DNA of 64,000 nt from Theobroma cacao (taxonomy: Eukaryota > Streptophyta > Magnoliopsida > Malvales > Malvaceae). The notes beneath the pieces are model-generated. The model worked only from the letters and a program-made list of their open reading frames with translations, was not told the origin of the DNA and ran no database searches. A program made the position numbers and the translations under genes. Every line of letters begins with the position of its first letter. Position 1 is the stretch's first letter. The stretch spans positions 5,980,957 through 6,044,956 of the forward strand of contig NC_030850.1 in assembly GCF_000208745.1 (NCBI RefSeq), read 5' to 3'. Shown piece by piece: positions 1-13,300 of this stretch.

Positions 1-45
<45 letters not shown>
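1..45. repeat. (TA)n microsatellite at window edge
   Basis: An uninterrupted TA dinucleotide run begins at base 1 and is followed by a short T/A-rich transition. The window edge cuts it, so its true length is unknown. It lies just past the 3' end of the minus-strand NF-YB gene. Confidence 0.95.
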
Positions 46-48
<3 letters not shown>

Positions 49-83
49 ATGGGGAAAAAAACTAGTAATTTGATTTGCAACTG

Positions 84-764
84 CTACCAGTCAACCCTGT
101 GAAGATGAGCTGCCATGGTTCTATTACCATTTCCATCTCCATTTTCTCGAATCCTGCTTGTGTTGAAAGCACCAGCTGTCATCAAACTCTCTCCATAGCC
201 GATCCCTCTTCCACCATCGTCATAGTTGTGTGGATGAGTACCTTGAGCTCCAAGCGAAAAGAAGCCATTGCCATAACCCTGGAAATGATCTGTACCCCTA
301 GCTGGCATAGCTGCATTGACTTTGTTGAATTCAATACTACCACCATGGTTGATTGCAGGATTAGTAGCAAGGCACTGATCTTCTTGCCTGGCCATGGAAT
401 TCTTCTCTCCTTCAGTTTCCCTGTACCTGTTGAGATAAACCTTGAGAGGTCCAACATAATTCTCAAATCCCAGCGTTGTCATAGCCCACAAAAGATCATC
501 CCCGTTTATAGTTTTCCTCTTTTCCCTCTGACACTTATCCGAAGCCTCACCCGTGATGAAGCTGATGAACTCGGATACACATTCTTGGACAGTTTCTTTG
601 GCTTCTTTGGATATTTTTGCATTTGCTGGGAGGGATTTTTTCATGATTCGACTTACATTAGCTATGGGAAGGAAACGGTCTTGTTCTTTGGAAGAACTAT
701 CCGAGATGTTCCCCGAAGATGGGCTGCCGATGGGGCTGCTGGTTTGGTTTCTTTTTCCAGTCAT
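84..764 (-). CDS. NF-YB: NF-YB (HAP3/CBF-A) transcription factor subunit
   Basis: This intronless gene encodes 226 residues of the B subunit of the nuclear CCAAT-binding factor NF-Y. Family members dimerise with NF-YC through a histone fold and then recruit NF-YA or CO-like partners. The conserved core spans about residues 27-120. It begins with [17 protein letters not shown], contains [20 protein letters not shown] and [14 protein letters not shown], and ends near [12 protein letters not shown]. The serine-rich N terminus and Asn/Gly-rich C terminus are poorly conserved, as is usual for the family. The start is the first ATG of the frame (762-764 on the plus strand), and a TATA-like box lies about 140 bases upstream. 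The core matches the NF-YB2/3-type (non-LEC1) group best, but I cannot assign a numbered orthologue. A 239-codon frame on the opposite strand is a shadow. Confidence 0.96.
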   Translation of the reverse strand: MTGKRNQTSSPIGSPSSGNISDSSSKEQDRFLPIANVSRIMKKSLPANAKISKEAKETVQECVSEFISFITGEASDKCQREKRKTINGDDLLWAMTTLGFENYVGPLKVYLNRYRETEGEKNSMARQEDQCLATNPAINHGGSIEFNKVNAAMPARGTDHFQGYGNGFFSLGAQGTHPHNYDDGGRGIGYGESLMTAGAFNTSRIRENGDGNGNRTMAAHLHRVDW

Positions 765-2389
765 GGGAGAAGAGGAGAAGAAGGCTGGCTATAGCTAGCA
801 GTGAAAGAAAATAAAAATGGAAGTGTTTAAGGTAAATTTGGGGGAGATATGTATTCTCTCTGAAGCACTTTGTTGTGGAATCTGAAGAGGGGGAGTTTGG
901 CCTTATAAGCTAACACAAAGGGAGAGAAAGAAGGCCAAAACATAAAAAAGTGGGAAGGCGGTTTGATGTAGACAGGAAAGGAAAGAAACAAGCACTTGGA
1001 GGATCAGAACCCTGGCAAAGAAGGCTTAAGAAGGTTTGGAATCTTGAGGGGAAAGAGTGAAAATTCTTAAATGGGGTGTTGAGGAAAAAAGAAACAATAA
1101 ATTATCTTGTCCATAGAATTTCATCTGACAACCGCAAAGGCCACAATCTACCTATCAGTTTGCTCCACTCTTTTATCATCTTACACCCAGTCTTCCCCTG
1201 AAATTTCAGTCAAAAAACTTAAGACCCACTCCTAGGAAAATGGAAAACAATCCATGACAACCAGCCAAAAAGCATAAATATTTTTCCAATATGCAAAAGC
1301 TTCTTCTTTTGCTGGAGTGAATTCCCTTACTGAATGCTGCCTCTGGAATCTAATCTACTAAATTTGCATGCTTGATATGACATTGGGTCTTGACTGAATC
1401 AGTTTACAGCATGTTTCCCACTGATTATTGCTTGACACAATATACAGGAGAGTATGTTACCATCATATTGTCAAAATGCATAGATTGGATCCTAAAGAAT
1501 ATATGCGTGTTATAATTTAAAGGCTTTTTCCTTTCACTTTTTTCTTATCTGTTTTGAATTTGTTTTTGGTAAAAGTAAAATATTTTGCTAACCATGACAA
1601 ATATTAGTAGTATTTTTGGCCCTAGCCTGCCTTTCTATAGCATAGGGTTCCATATATACCTACCAAATAATAGAGGAATAAAATCCTGAATTTGTACAGA
1701 TTGGACATTCATGGAAGCTAGCGGGAGCTTCTGATCCTGTTGTCTTCATGCAGATATTTGCAAGGTTAATATGAAAATTTAAATTTTTCTTGATTTCAAA
1801 TTAGGGTTATTAATCAATATTAGGCTTGAATTGATATATATCAAGAAATGGGCATGGTATCTTTGTACGACTTGGGCAAAAAGCATGCAAAAGGGGAGCT
1901 GCTGGATAGACTTTGCACATATGCTTCACTTTGCTCTCTCTCTCTCTCTTGCTTTGGTGTTTTGTTTCCTTGTGAGATTCTCCCACCTATCACATCCCTT
2001 GATCGAGTGCTACAGGGTAGCAATTCACTTCTTCCTAGCTAGGCAAACCAATTGCGAAAGCTGATTAATTAAGTTTATATTAATCAATAGTATTGGCCTG
2101 CTAGCTAGGCTCCGCTGCTGTGATAGACGGTATAACAAAAGAGCATCAAGATACAAATATCTGAACATGTACGCAGCATAACTATAAAAGTTAGTACATA
2201 TTTAGATTATTAAACTCCTTTTATCCTTTTAATTTACAATAACACAACGAGCTCAACGGCTAGTATGAGTATTTAAACAAATGGGGACTATGTTTTCACC
2301 TTTGGAAGTAGGTCTTAGCGGATATGATTTAAGTTCTAATTAGATAGTGTTTAACATGAAGTTATCAAGTTAACATTTATCTATCTAAA
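765..2389. other. Intergenic DNA upstream of NF-YB
   Basis: This stretch holds the NF-YB promoter side and AT-rich unique-looking DNA. A short CT run lies near 1936-1950. Short open frames at 1831-2064 overlap on both strands and match nothing I recognise. I see no gene here. Confidence 0.6.
901..907 (-). promoter_or_regulatory. TATA-like box of the NF-YB gene
   Basis: On the minus strand this reads TATAAGG, about 137 bases upstream of the NF-YB start codon. That position fits a leader of roughly 100 bases. The assignment rests on motif and spacing only. Confidence 0.5.
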
Positions 2390-2872
2390 GAATCGTTATT
2401 TTGTTAAATTTTATATGGATATATATATATATATATATTCAACTTAAAAATAATTAATACTAGGTGAAAAGAGCTTTATTATATTTATATGTCTAAAATA
2501 CGTTCAACTTAATTAATGTGAGGTTTTTTTTTCTCTATTTCGATAATCCTCCTCATGTGTAAAGACAACGAATCTATCACATGACATGAAGACAATGAAC
2601 CTATCACGGTGGAAACAACAATAAGGTTACAATGTTAAATTTTAGAATGAGTAATCAACTTAAAATCAATTAATGAGATGTGAGGTAATGTTATATTATA
2701 TTCATGTATTCAGAATACTCTAAATTTAATTAATGTGATACCTCACATGTAGAGACAACAGATTTATCATGTGCATGAATTTCACATATAAAGATAATAA
2801 GCCTGGAGATAGCAATAGGAAGAACTATCCACTTTGATATCATGTTAAATTTTATATTAGATGCCAACTTAA
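2390..2872 (-). repeat. Diverged tandem LTR-like repeat (possible TRIM remnant)
   Basis: Read on the minus strand, the block contains two or three degenerate units. Each has a stretch like CACATTAATTAA and ends in AAAATTTAACA, at about 2847-2860, 2636-2645 and 2404-2412. After the first of these ends the sequence TGATATCAAAG appears, which resembles the initiator-Met-tRNA primer site TGGTATCAGAG of plant LTR elements. Paired phrases about acatgtaaagacaacg and acatgtagagacaacag support duplication. There is no coding capacity. The class assignment is inference from these motifs, and the units are too diverged to give exact ends. Confidence 0.4.
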
Positions 2873-2873
2873 A

Positions 2874-3240
2874 TTTTTTTTTTTTTAAATTAAGATTGTT
2901 TCGTTAACTGGGCAAGAATAACCCTTTACAAGCAGGCAGAGTATCCAATCAAAGCCAATCTTGGTACTCTGCTCAAATCAGGCTAACAAAAATGCCAATA
3001 GATAATCCTATCATCTATACGAAAAACCCATCCCGAAGTCAATCATTCAAGCAATGCCCTCAGAACCACCCCACTATACAAAAACAAGGGCAGAACAAGT
3101 AAGAAAAGGAAACAAGACCATTAAGCATGTTTCCACTTCTTTCAAATCCTTACACACTTTCGAAGAGGCACCATCCATTATCACTCCATCGAAACCGCAA
3201 GCAAAGCATCCCAGGTGAAAACACATTCCTAAAGTGAAAA
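2874..3240 (-). mobile_element. Possible 3' fragment of a LINE, reverse orientation
   Basis: A poly-T head at 2874-2886 is followed by sequence of clearly higher complexity and GC than its surroundings, lasting to about 3240. On the minus strand this reads as the 3' end of a retrotransposed copy finishing in poly-A. The terminal text (GCCCAGTTAACGAAACAATC before the tail) looks like a plant L1-type 3' end. No reverse transcriptase frame remains and I could not find a target-site duplication. A processed transcript of another kind is possible. Confidence 0.35.
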
Positions 3241-3423
3241 AAGAGGAATATCACGATGTCAAATTATGATATCAGAATAAGTGTTGCCCTTATTCATTAG
3301 TCCTATTGTGATAAGCTTGTTTATGCTTAGGACGTGATGTTCAAATCACGTGATAGACTCATCATCTTTTACGTATGAAATTTTCATTTTCTTCGTGTAT
3401 GAAGAGAATATTAAGGCGATAAA

Positions 3424-4153
3424 GTGACGTTTGGTACTTTACAATGTAATGTGATTACAGGTAATGTGATTGCAGGAAAAATAATATTACAGTGTTTGGT
3501 ATGCAAGCAAAATAATGATTAAAATACAGAGAAGATAACATTGCATTATTTTGTTTACAAATACTTTGTTGGGGATGAAATGTTAATTTTCAAAATTATC
3601 CTTATTTATTAAAATACAAGTTTAATATACTTGTATTTTTTATTGTTAATTTTTAAATAATATCATCTCTTAAATATATTTTTAATGTCATATATTTTAT
3701 TTTTATTTCTTACTATAATCTTATTTATTTTATTTTTATTTTTTAATATAATTTTTTATATTATATATTTTATTTTTATTTCTTTTACCTATATTATATA
3801 AATTTTAATTTCTTATATTTTATTTTATTTTAATTTTTTATTTTTATATTATATATTTTATTTTAATTTCTTTTACCTATATTATATAAATTTTAATTTC
3901 TTATATTTTATTTTATTTTAATTTTTGATTTTTATATTATATGTTTTATTTTAATTATAATGCTACAAAATGTTTTAATAAGGTAATAAAGTTGAAAGGT
4001 AAAAGTGTATTTAAGAATATTGCAGAGTGCAATATAATGTGATTGCATCGCAATCTTACATTGCAGTGGTTTGTTACAAAACAAGCACTGTAATGTAATT
4101 TAATTGGGCACATTACAAGGAATGTGCTTCCACTTCCTCATACCAAACGCTAC
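3424..4153. mobile_element. MITE-like element, family A, copy 1
   Basis: The element has terminal inverted repeats. Its left end reads GTGACGTTTGGTA and the reverse complement of its right end reads GTAGCGTTTGGTA. Subterminal parts are built of repeats around TGTAATGTGATTGCA, and the centre is almost pure A/T with a local duplication near 3740-3950 (TTATTTTAATTTC-like phrases). It is about 730 bases long with no open frame. A related copy lies in reverse orientation at 22477-23095. It is non-autonomous by content. Target duplications were not resolved, so the superfamily is open. Confidence 0.7.
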
Positions 4154-7100
4154 CAAACTTCTAATTATCTTCTCGTTTAATTTAGAACCTAGCATTAACA
4201 ATTTACAAATATAAAAACAGGATCAAAACTTTTATTGAGGTAAGTGCTACTGCACAAGCAAATAAAGCCATCTAAATTCATCACCTGAAACCACTCAACA
4301 AGAAGAGTTTGAAATGAGCTGGCATATTGACTTGAGCTTGGCTATATTAGGCTGGCAATCATATGATTTTGGCACCTTGTGATCTTGGTTATTCGACCTT
4401 GGTTTTGAGCTAGTGTTTTTTCAACCATGGAATATTTATATATCCCATTCATCAATTATTTGTTGCTTCAAAATTATTATAACACTTTTGAGCCAACATT
4501 TTCTTCAAGTATAATGAAAATATAGGCAGTTCTGTATACTACCTTGTTTACATTTTCTTATGCATTAATTTACTAGTTTATTTGGTCTTTTTTTGGGTCA
4601 AATCTTCAAAACCTAAATAAAATATGAAAACCCTAAGGAAACCCTTCTAGCAGAAATGTGACAAATGGCTTCTTGTGCAACTAACTTTACCTATTCCACC
4701 ATTTGCACGATTAAAAATAATTGGGGGACTGTCTCAAACTTGCTGTCTCCTCAATAAATTAAAATGCAAAAGTCTCAATGTTTGATTTATAAATGGTTAA
4801 TTGTCTATGGGGATTTTTTTTTTCTCTCTACAAATTCAGTCAACTATATTGTTAGAATTCAATATATGATAAAGTTTAGGGTTTGACATGGGTGGAGGCT
4901 TCTAGGTCAAATGTTAAAGTTGGATTAATAATTTCATTTTATGTAATCTTTGCTTGTAGAGAATGAACAAATTAAACGATATAAAAACTATGCAATTCAA
5001 ACAGATAAAACTGTCTGAATATAGGTCAACAAAAGCATCCAAACACAACATTTCGTTCACCCAAGACAACCTTAGATTCTTACTAAGGTTAGGCTTTAAC
5101 TGTTTCTATTATGTTTTAATTCCACTAATCAATTTGTTTCAAAACAAAAATTCCACTAAACAATTACACGGTGGGTATTATTCTTGTGATTAATTTACTT
5201 AATTATAAAAAGGAGTAATGTTATTTTATTTTGTTTAATTATCATTTGTCGGATTACTCATAAGTGGTATGGATGTAACAAATGACAAGTTCATTACCCG
5301 TAAGTAATTAGACAATACAATTATCAAACACTTTATTGTACTATCCTAATTATGAATGTTGTGAACACTTAAACGTAATTAATATTCGAAGTTTTGATTA
5401 AATTAAAAATCTCTAATACTTTGATTTTCGAAGGAAATAATCGATATTCAACAAAACAAATACAAACCATATCAATTAAATTATAGCTTACTCAATGCTG
5501 TCAACACATTTTATTTATTAGATATGATGTTTGCTTGCACTAGTCACCATTAGCCGGTTGAGAGACTTTAGCTATTAGGTTAATTATATTATAATAGATT
5601 ATATCTCGCAATCTTGCTTATGTCGTGTTAACACAGAAACTAACGAGATTTGGTCAAGATACTAAGTAAACCATTAGACCTTATGCTCTCTAACATCACG
5701 TTTTGAAACTACAAACTCTAGAGAAGTGTTGGTTTGTTTCGATCCTCTTTGCGGCTTGGTTCACGATATATGCTTAATGTCACGTGTCGAACTTTAGTTG
5801 AAGCTTGTGCAGTACTTTGTCCGGTAACTTCGACAGCCTCCGAAGTTAATTCGATACCTCATATGACTTGAATCCACTTACTGTGACACTTATCGCGGAG
5901 CTGTTTATTCTTTTTGGTATCTATGAAAACTTATTTGGCTTGAAAGGAATGGAAGTGGATTGGCAGCCAGGTCATTATTGCCATTTGATCTTGCAGTCCG
6001 ATCCATTATTAGTGGTAAAGGAGGAGAACTTTTTAGCGGTGGTGGTCCTAATAGCCATATTATTCACCGGTGTCAGAGATTTCTTGAAATGAAACTGGCG
6101 GCGCTTTGTTACGCAAGTAAGCCTCGAAGCAAATTACTAGTACTTGTTATGCAGAAGGGGCCAGCCTCACATAACCTTTTTGTTTGAGCTTCACCTTCAG
6201 AATCTCAGATATAATGCCCTCATTACAGGAGAACATCTTTTCTGGCATTACTAAGCTTATGGCTTACCGTTTCTGGGCGAGATTTGGCAACATATTTAGG
6301 CCCGTAAAGCAAAGACCAGGGTTTAAATTTCAAGCCTACTTTGCAATCAGGTTGAATTTTGTATAGAATGGGGTAAAAAATTGAAATCAATATGAATTCA
6401 TGGCCATATAACCATAAATTTGAGCATAAACAAGTTAATAGAAGTTTATGTTGAAGATAGCACACTGAAAACTGCCTAATATCAAGTCTCAGATAGGTAA
6501 CTACCTACCTCAAGATGAGTCTTTCTTTATAAGAAAGAGACTAAGACAGATAAAGAAACAAGCAATTATAAAGTATAAACTACCTGTTGTTGAGTTAAAA
6601 TACAAGGGAATGAACTAGGCTAACCATAAGCAGCATAGAGGTATGAGTAAATGGACAAGAAGAACAAATCAAACACAGCATTCGAGCAGTGAAATCATTG
6701 TTTAGTGGGGCTGTGTAGATGTAGAAGTGTAGTGATTTGTTCCCTTTTCACTTTGTTATGGAGTATTTGTTTTCTACTGGCAATTTAGCATGTCTCTCTT
6801 ATCCACATTCAGTATGGAGCCCCCACTAGACCAATTGAAATATCTCTATGTTCAATCAAAAATTACAAGTTTCCTTGTTAGCCTCTGAATAATTCAAGAG
6901 TGAGTTAACTAAAATTAACATCAGAAAAGTAATATTAGTGCGCAAAACTACTAACAAACCCAGCAGCATAACACAAATACCTTTGCATGCTCAGATGGTA
7001 GAAACAAGAAGGGAAGAAATGGGAGGTGGAAGCCAAAGATCTCAAGCTGAACTTGTCATTTGATTGACAAGAGGATAGCACGTCGACTGGCCAAAACAAA

Positions 7101-7302
7101 AATTTTCTCATGATGTATGTATTTCAGCAAAGGAATGATGCTTTGACTGCAATCAACTGAAACAGAAAGCAAAGAACCCAAACTCGATCCACTCCATAAA
7201 TTAACACAGCAAAACACAAAAACAAGATGACAAAATTCAGACACGACACATGTACAGAAGACAGATCCAATCTTGCTCACCACAGAGCTTGACTCCATGG
7301 CT
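4154..7302. other. Intergenic DNA without a recognised gene
   Basis: Mostly AT-rich. A less AT-rich island at about 5860-6370 keeps overlapping open frames (5868-6092, 5960-6187 and 6184-6366 on the plus strand) but matches no family I know. The last few hundred bases probably include the 3' untranslated region of the minus-strand gene that ends at 7303. Two short frames at 7056-7325 and 6223-6465 look like chance. Confidence 0.5.
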
Positions 7303-9358
7303 CTACCGCTTATGTCGGCTGGCAAAATAGTTTATAGCCATCCTAGAAAATTGGGTAAGAGTGAAAAATATTTTCAATACGGCACGACCCTTTACAATTC
7401 CCTGCCGCATGCTTCTTGCAGTTCGAGCTATCACTGGCCCTGATACCTCAGTTTTCTGATTGGCTACCACCTGCACCGAGGCTAATCAAGTAAAAATAGA
7501 GTAAAATTCATGGTATCCATATGAGAACTCATAGCAAATACCCAAAAAGGCAATAAATTTGAAGATAACCTGATGGAGAAATGTTTGTTAACCAACGCAA
7601 TCTCTCCTCAGCTAAGCGAACACCGCTAGTTGAGCTTCTAACACCTCGAGTAATCTCTTGCCTGTAAAACAAAAGAAACAATTACTTCAAGATAGAATTG
7701 TGTAGTATTTTTGTGTTTTATTAGTCAAAAAGGGGGAAAATATATTTGAATATAAGGGGGAAAGGGAAGAGAGACGAGATATTAGTGACTTTAATCAAAC
7801 AAGTAAAATACTAACCCCAAATCACTGAGCTCCATTGTTAAGTCACTAATCTCCATGCCTGACAACCGAACAGCAGCCATTGTATCAGGAAGCTCTTCCC
7901 TGGTGGCATCCATTAGCTTCTCTAGTGACTCTGCTGCTCTCTTGAAAGCCTTTTAGAAAAATAAATACAAAATGGACAAGTATATAACATATCCTTCAGA
8001 ACTTCTAACATCAATCTTTGAAATGATAGTATCTCTGAACTTGAAGTTGTTTTAAGAGTTACCGACCAAAAGAGTGGGGATTGCAGAGAAAAAAAGCCAA
8101 GTTGCCGAAACTGCCACCTACAAAAGATTTGTGGGTATGTCAGAATCATAACATAATGTTACCTCAAAACAGAATGTGTTGATTGTTTGAGTGTGCGCGA
8201 GCACTCTGCAAAAACCATTTCAACTAAAAGATTTTCAGAACCAGAAGTCAACTGAAACCTAATTCCCTTGCCGCAGAAAGTATATTACTTTCATGGATTA
8301 TAGAATCAAATCATAGAAGGGAAATTTATTTCAAATCCCAACAGGCAAGATGCCCCATTGGGACCTGACTCTTGCTGTGAGTCAACATTACTAATAATGC
8401 TACAAGGATGGCAGCAGAGGATTTCAATGTGAAAGCTTATATGCAAAACCATGTCTTCCAAACCAAGAAATTTCAAACAGGTTTGGAAGGATGAAAGACT
8501 TCTCAGTTGTTCATAAACTTTATTGGTCTATTTTTGGAGGTGCAACAAAGAACTCAAGGAGCTTCAGCTAAGTACTAGAAAGACCTCTCGCTAATATTTT
8601 GGGACAATCCAAATGCGAATTTCTCTGTCTAGCGTTCTTCAAGTTGAATTCATTATAAGGAGTTAAAGCCTTTTATCATGAGTTTAAAGGGCATAAACTA
8701 GATAGACTTATAGTCACATTGATATCTCTTCGACAGCTATTTTACACATATTATGAAACTAAGTATTCATTTTTTGATTTGGGAAGGGTATTCGAACTCA
8801 ATTCTGCCAGTCTATAAGCCAAATGCTCACATGCAAAATTCATTTGTTCTTTACTAGAAAAATTCATGAAATTTTTTTCTCTGTAAAAGAATGATAGCGT
8901 AAAAATGCTGATTCAAATTTGGATTAACTATTCTCTTTTGTTCACTATTACAAGTACATTTCAATTTCATTACAAAATCAGAGCGAAATTTCCAATAATG
9001 AGCAACAAAAATTAAGGTAATAAAATAAAAGTAATTAAGGAGAACTGACAGCGCAAGCGATGACGTTGAGCACGAGGATGTGGCGGTTGGTGAGGGTCCA
9101 TTGAGAGAGCTGGAGAGAGGAGGACCCCACGGAGGAGACATAGTGAGTAGAAACCGGCGGCTCAGATGAGAACGATGACGATGATGATGGTGAAGCTGAA
9201 CCGTACTCTGATCGAACGGAGAGAGAAGCGAAGGGGCGAAGCGGCAGGCGGGGATTACTGAAGCGACGGGGTGGGCGGATGTTATTGTTAGTAGGGTACG
9301 CGAGATCGATGGAGGTGAGGCTGAGGTCAGCTACCTGTAATTTTAGTCTACACAACAT
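7303..9358 (-). CDS. Predicted plastid membrane protein, DUF948-like
   Basis: Five exons join in frame to 248 residues: 9358-9050, 8117-8067, 7949-7816, 7661-7570 and 7463-7303. All introns are GT-AG. The first 90 residues are rich in Ser, Pro and Arg with few acidic residues, which fits a plastid transit peptide (inferred). Residues about 93-119 form one hydrophobic segment (…NVIACAVAVSATWLFFSAIP…). It is followed by a long helical, probably coiled-coil stretch (AAESLEKLMDATREEL, MEISDLTMELSDLGQE), and the protein ends in basic residues (ASRHKR). This one-helix-plus-amphipathic-helix layout resembles DUF948 proteins of plants and cyanobacteria, whose function is unknown to me. The start is the first ATG of the open frame. 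At the last intron an earlier AG would put the frame into a stop. Confidence 0.82.
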
Positions 9359-10333
9359 TGATTCTGATAAATGCCTGCAATTTCTTTCGTCTGGTCCTAA
9401 AACCTTCTTAGCTCATCGCACTGCAATCTCCGGAAATTTCAAGTTTGAATATCAGTGTAGTTTTTTTTTTTTCAAGGGCTTAAAAGTAATTGTCTTTTAC
9501 TGCAGTTTCTTTGTTCTACGTTTGGACAGAGCTAAATAGCGATGAGCGGTGAAAAGGAGAAGTTAAGCTTGATTTTGAGCTTTGAGTTTTACAATTTAGT
9601 CCAACTTTGAGCTTTTCATTGACTCATTTCAAGTTCAATTTTTAATATCAAGTCACTCTATATATCATGATTTACTATAAGTTGATAATTACAGAGGCCA
9701 TTAGAACTTCATAAGAAATCTTACAGATTTTTATATTAACATTTTGGGCTAGATTTATGTTACAAAAATAATAATATAATATAATATATATAATTAATTA
9801 ATTTTATACATAATTTAAGTCTAATTATTACCGTATAATTCTGATTAAATATTGTAAATTTAATTAACTAACAATATTGTATTATAACTCTAACCAGATA
9901 ATTAATTCAATTATCTTAACAAAATTAATTAAGCTTAAGCTTAAATGATTTTTTTTAGAAAATCATTTATTCATTTTCAAATATTTAAATTTAAAGGTTT
10001 CGATTAAATACTCTTTTCAAATAAATACTTCATATCTTAACAATACCATTATCGGACCCCAACCCCATCCCGAATTGCTGTTGCCTTTTGGCAGAAGCAA
10101 AATTACGGCATAGCTTAGCTTGCTACTGGGAATAACTAGCACTGAGAATCGGAAGAGGAATCATTTTTTAATCTTTTCTCTTTGCAATTTGCATCTGGGG
10201 TTTTCTCTCTGGGGCCAATCTCAGCTATTGGTGTTGATTGATTGAACATCAAATTTGGAAAATTCCCTGTACAGCAATTCTATACCGAAGCTGAATGAAA
10301 GAATTTGATAAGACATGTTAACACAATTAAGCA
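9359..10333. other. Intergenic, AT-rich
   Basis: Upstream side of the plastid membrane protein gene and downstream side of the gene ending at 10334. About 9640-10060 is strongly AT-rich. A frame at 9279-9539 (+) runs antisense to the first exon and into this gap; its non-exonic part has no recognisable features. I see no gene here. Confidence 0.6.
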
Positions 10334-13300
10334 CTATCTTTCGTTTCTTTGTTCACTAGTTGAACTACTCTCAGACGAGGAATCCAGACCCAAGCACTTA
10401 AGAAATGCTAGCTTAGCAAGCCTGAGATAGTGACAAGGGTGATAACAATTTTGATTTGCTTCTTTTGATGAAGGGCCTTCCTTTTCTACAGTGTCTTCTC
10501 CTCTCCCTATCCTTCTGCTTGCTCCTGTGGCTATCTCACCCTTCATACTATGGATTTCTCCAACCTGCCAATACCCAATATCCAATATATTAATCATTAT
10601 TCCTTCCTCAAACACTATCCACACTCATATATGCCTTTAAACAAGAAATCTAACTATAATTATTGTTAAAACCCACACTTGATTTGGCTTCCAATTTATA
10701 GTTAAGATAGGGATGGAGATTCAATCTATAAAAGTTCTAATTTAATAAGGTATTTGATATCAAATACACTATGCCTCAACCAAAATTGTTATTATGATCA
10801 TTAACCAATGATCGTTGTCCAATATAATGATTAAACATTGGGATTGTTTACATAAGAGAAACAGGATTAAAAGAAAAAAAAGAAGAAGAGACCTTTACTC
10901 TAAATCACTTCTTTCCCCTCATTCTCTTCCAATTTTTTCCTATTAATCCAAATACACAGTACCTAGGAATAATCAGAACATCAACAAAATTTATATCTCA
11001 GCATTTTTAATCGTTTCTCCGTCCAAGTTACGACAATTTTCCATTCTGTGGAGTGGATTGGCAAATAAACAGAAACACTGAAAACAAATTAAGTACAGCC
11101 AACATGTTGAAATTGCAAACTAAGTTTCAAACAAGTTAGACCAAAAGCATTGACAATTTTGACACCAACCATGCAACTTGAACAAATAAAAATGAGCTCA
11201 AATTAAAAGAGAGAGATAGACAGAGGAAGACATCAAAACTTCCAACTGAACCTAGAGCTAGAGTCAAAGAAACAGTCAAAAACCAACTGTCCTCAGCACT
11301 CCTCCTTTCTTCCCCCATGAAAAGGGATTAAAAATGTGCCTCCCAATATTGGTACTTATGAAAAAGACAAATTTAAGAAGGTGTGAGTGAATTATTAGCA
11401 TAATTTAATAATAACATCATCATGATATTTGGTGCAACTTTGTTTATTTATTGTATTAAAGAAAGTAGCTTTCACTCCAAGCAGACAAGAAAATGAACAC
11501 TCAATTAAATAAAGAATTGCAGCCTTACATAGGCAGGCAATTAGACAAAAAAATACAGGTGTCCGTCTTATTTCTTTATAGGAGATAATGTTATCATACA
11601 TATATAAATATTAATGGAGTGGTAAAAACTAATAATTAATTTAGAAATTTGACTGATCAACCTGAAATACCAACTAATAAAAAAACTAAAATAGAAAAGC
11701 AAGAAAAGAGGACACAAGAATTTGGGAAATTCCATGGGCAACGCAAAAAAAAAAAATTACTATCAACAGGTAGACATTACAATGGTCAAGTTCATCCTAA
11801 TACCTCACTACAATAATTATACGTCTAAGATTTCCAAGTGTTTCCTGTTATCTTGATGGTAAGTACACAATCAAACCTGTTACTCAAGAAAAAGAGCATA
11901 CAAAACTAAAGCAAACTTCTCTTCTCTCTCTTTCCTTGCTCTCTACTCGAGGCACAACCCAAGGCTCTCTTTTACATTTGCAACCATTTCTTCTAACCTT
12001 TAGTCACCATCCTCCAACTTCTAATTTCCAATACAAACAAATGTGGGTAATGGATTTTGAATTTACAAGTCACAACCCAACAAACCCTTTCCCTGCTTAT
12101 GGAATCAAAAAAATCTACTCACCATCATGACTCTCCTACTTGAAAGTCATCAACCTCTTTTAAGTTTACAAAGTTTCTTTCCAATGTCAACCTCCAACCA
12201 CCAACTTCATTCAACAAGTTAAGTCCAAATTTATTGATTTTAGGCTGAAGGTTCCAACCATCACAGAGTTCATTTAACACGGTGAGGGCCGTTGATTTAA
12301 CATGAAAACGATGGAATTTTTCAGCCAAACTCAACAAATCTCCACCTTGATTTGAAAAATTCCTCCAAACTGACAATTTTAGCAAACTTCCTCAAACATT
12401 TCAATGTTTATTTGCTATATGAATGATCTTTCATATTTCATAGGAGATCCTAGTCCTCGCCTCCTCTGTGAAAAAGGTGTAGGTTGCAACAGTGCTTCGA
12501 AGTAAAAAAACTCTGTGTTCTGTCTCTTAGTGGTAAAGGCATGAGGACTTACTTTGTCGATGTGGTGCTTAAACCAGTTGCCTATAAGAGGCAAAGTGAG
12601 AATGAGACCAGATGTCGCTATGGTTTGGGCTTAGGCTCAAGCTTCTTTAGTTTCTCATAAAACTTAATGGCCTCATTGAAACTAGCATTGAAGAAATTCT
12701 TTTTCGAAAAAGTCAAGTCAGTGAAATTTTACGTAAAAAATTGAGTTGTGATTTGCAAATTCAAAACCAGCCACATCAGTTTTGTCTGTGATAACCACAA
12801 CATGGTAATTGAAAGTTAGGGGAAAAAAAAGGCTGCAAATAAAAAAAGAAGCCTTGAGTTGTATCTTGAATAGAGAGAGCAGAAGAACGCAAAAAGGTGA
12901 AAGAAAACTTTGCTTTAGTTTGTAAGCTCCTTCTCTTAGGTGATATTCACTATCAAAATAATCATAAACACATGAAAATGTTAGATGGGTAATTATTCTA
13001 GCAAGGTACTGAGGTGAGTTTGACCATTGTAATCTCCCTAGAATTTCTTCTTTACAATCCTCATAATTTCTCATGATCTATATTGATTACTTTATTTTCC
13101 CACAGCAACTAAGTAGTAAATTAAGATCTAAACACAACAATTCCTTTAGGAGCTTCATTATCTTGTCTGTATCCCCACAGGCTTGTACCCGGGTCCTATC
13201 AGACCGAACATGGAACAAATTTAATTAGGCAGCTAATCTGTGAAAATACTTAATTAGGCTCAGTTAAAACTGTATGCACTGCATAAACGTTCAGCGGGCC

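Noticed and set aside
75..794. A 239-codon plus-strand frame opposite the NF-YB gene
   Set aside because: It is antisense to a clear histone-fold coding sequence and has no domain of its own; long antisense frames are common opposite such genes.
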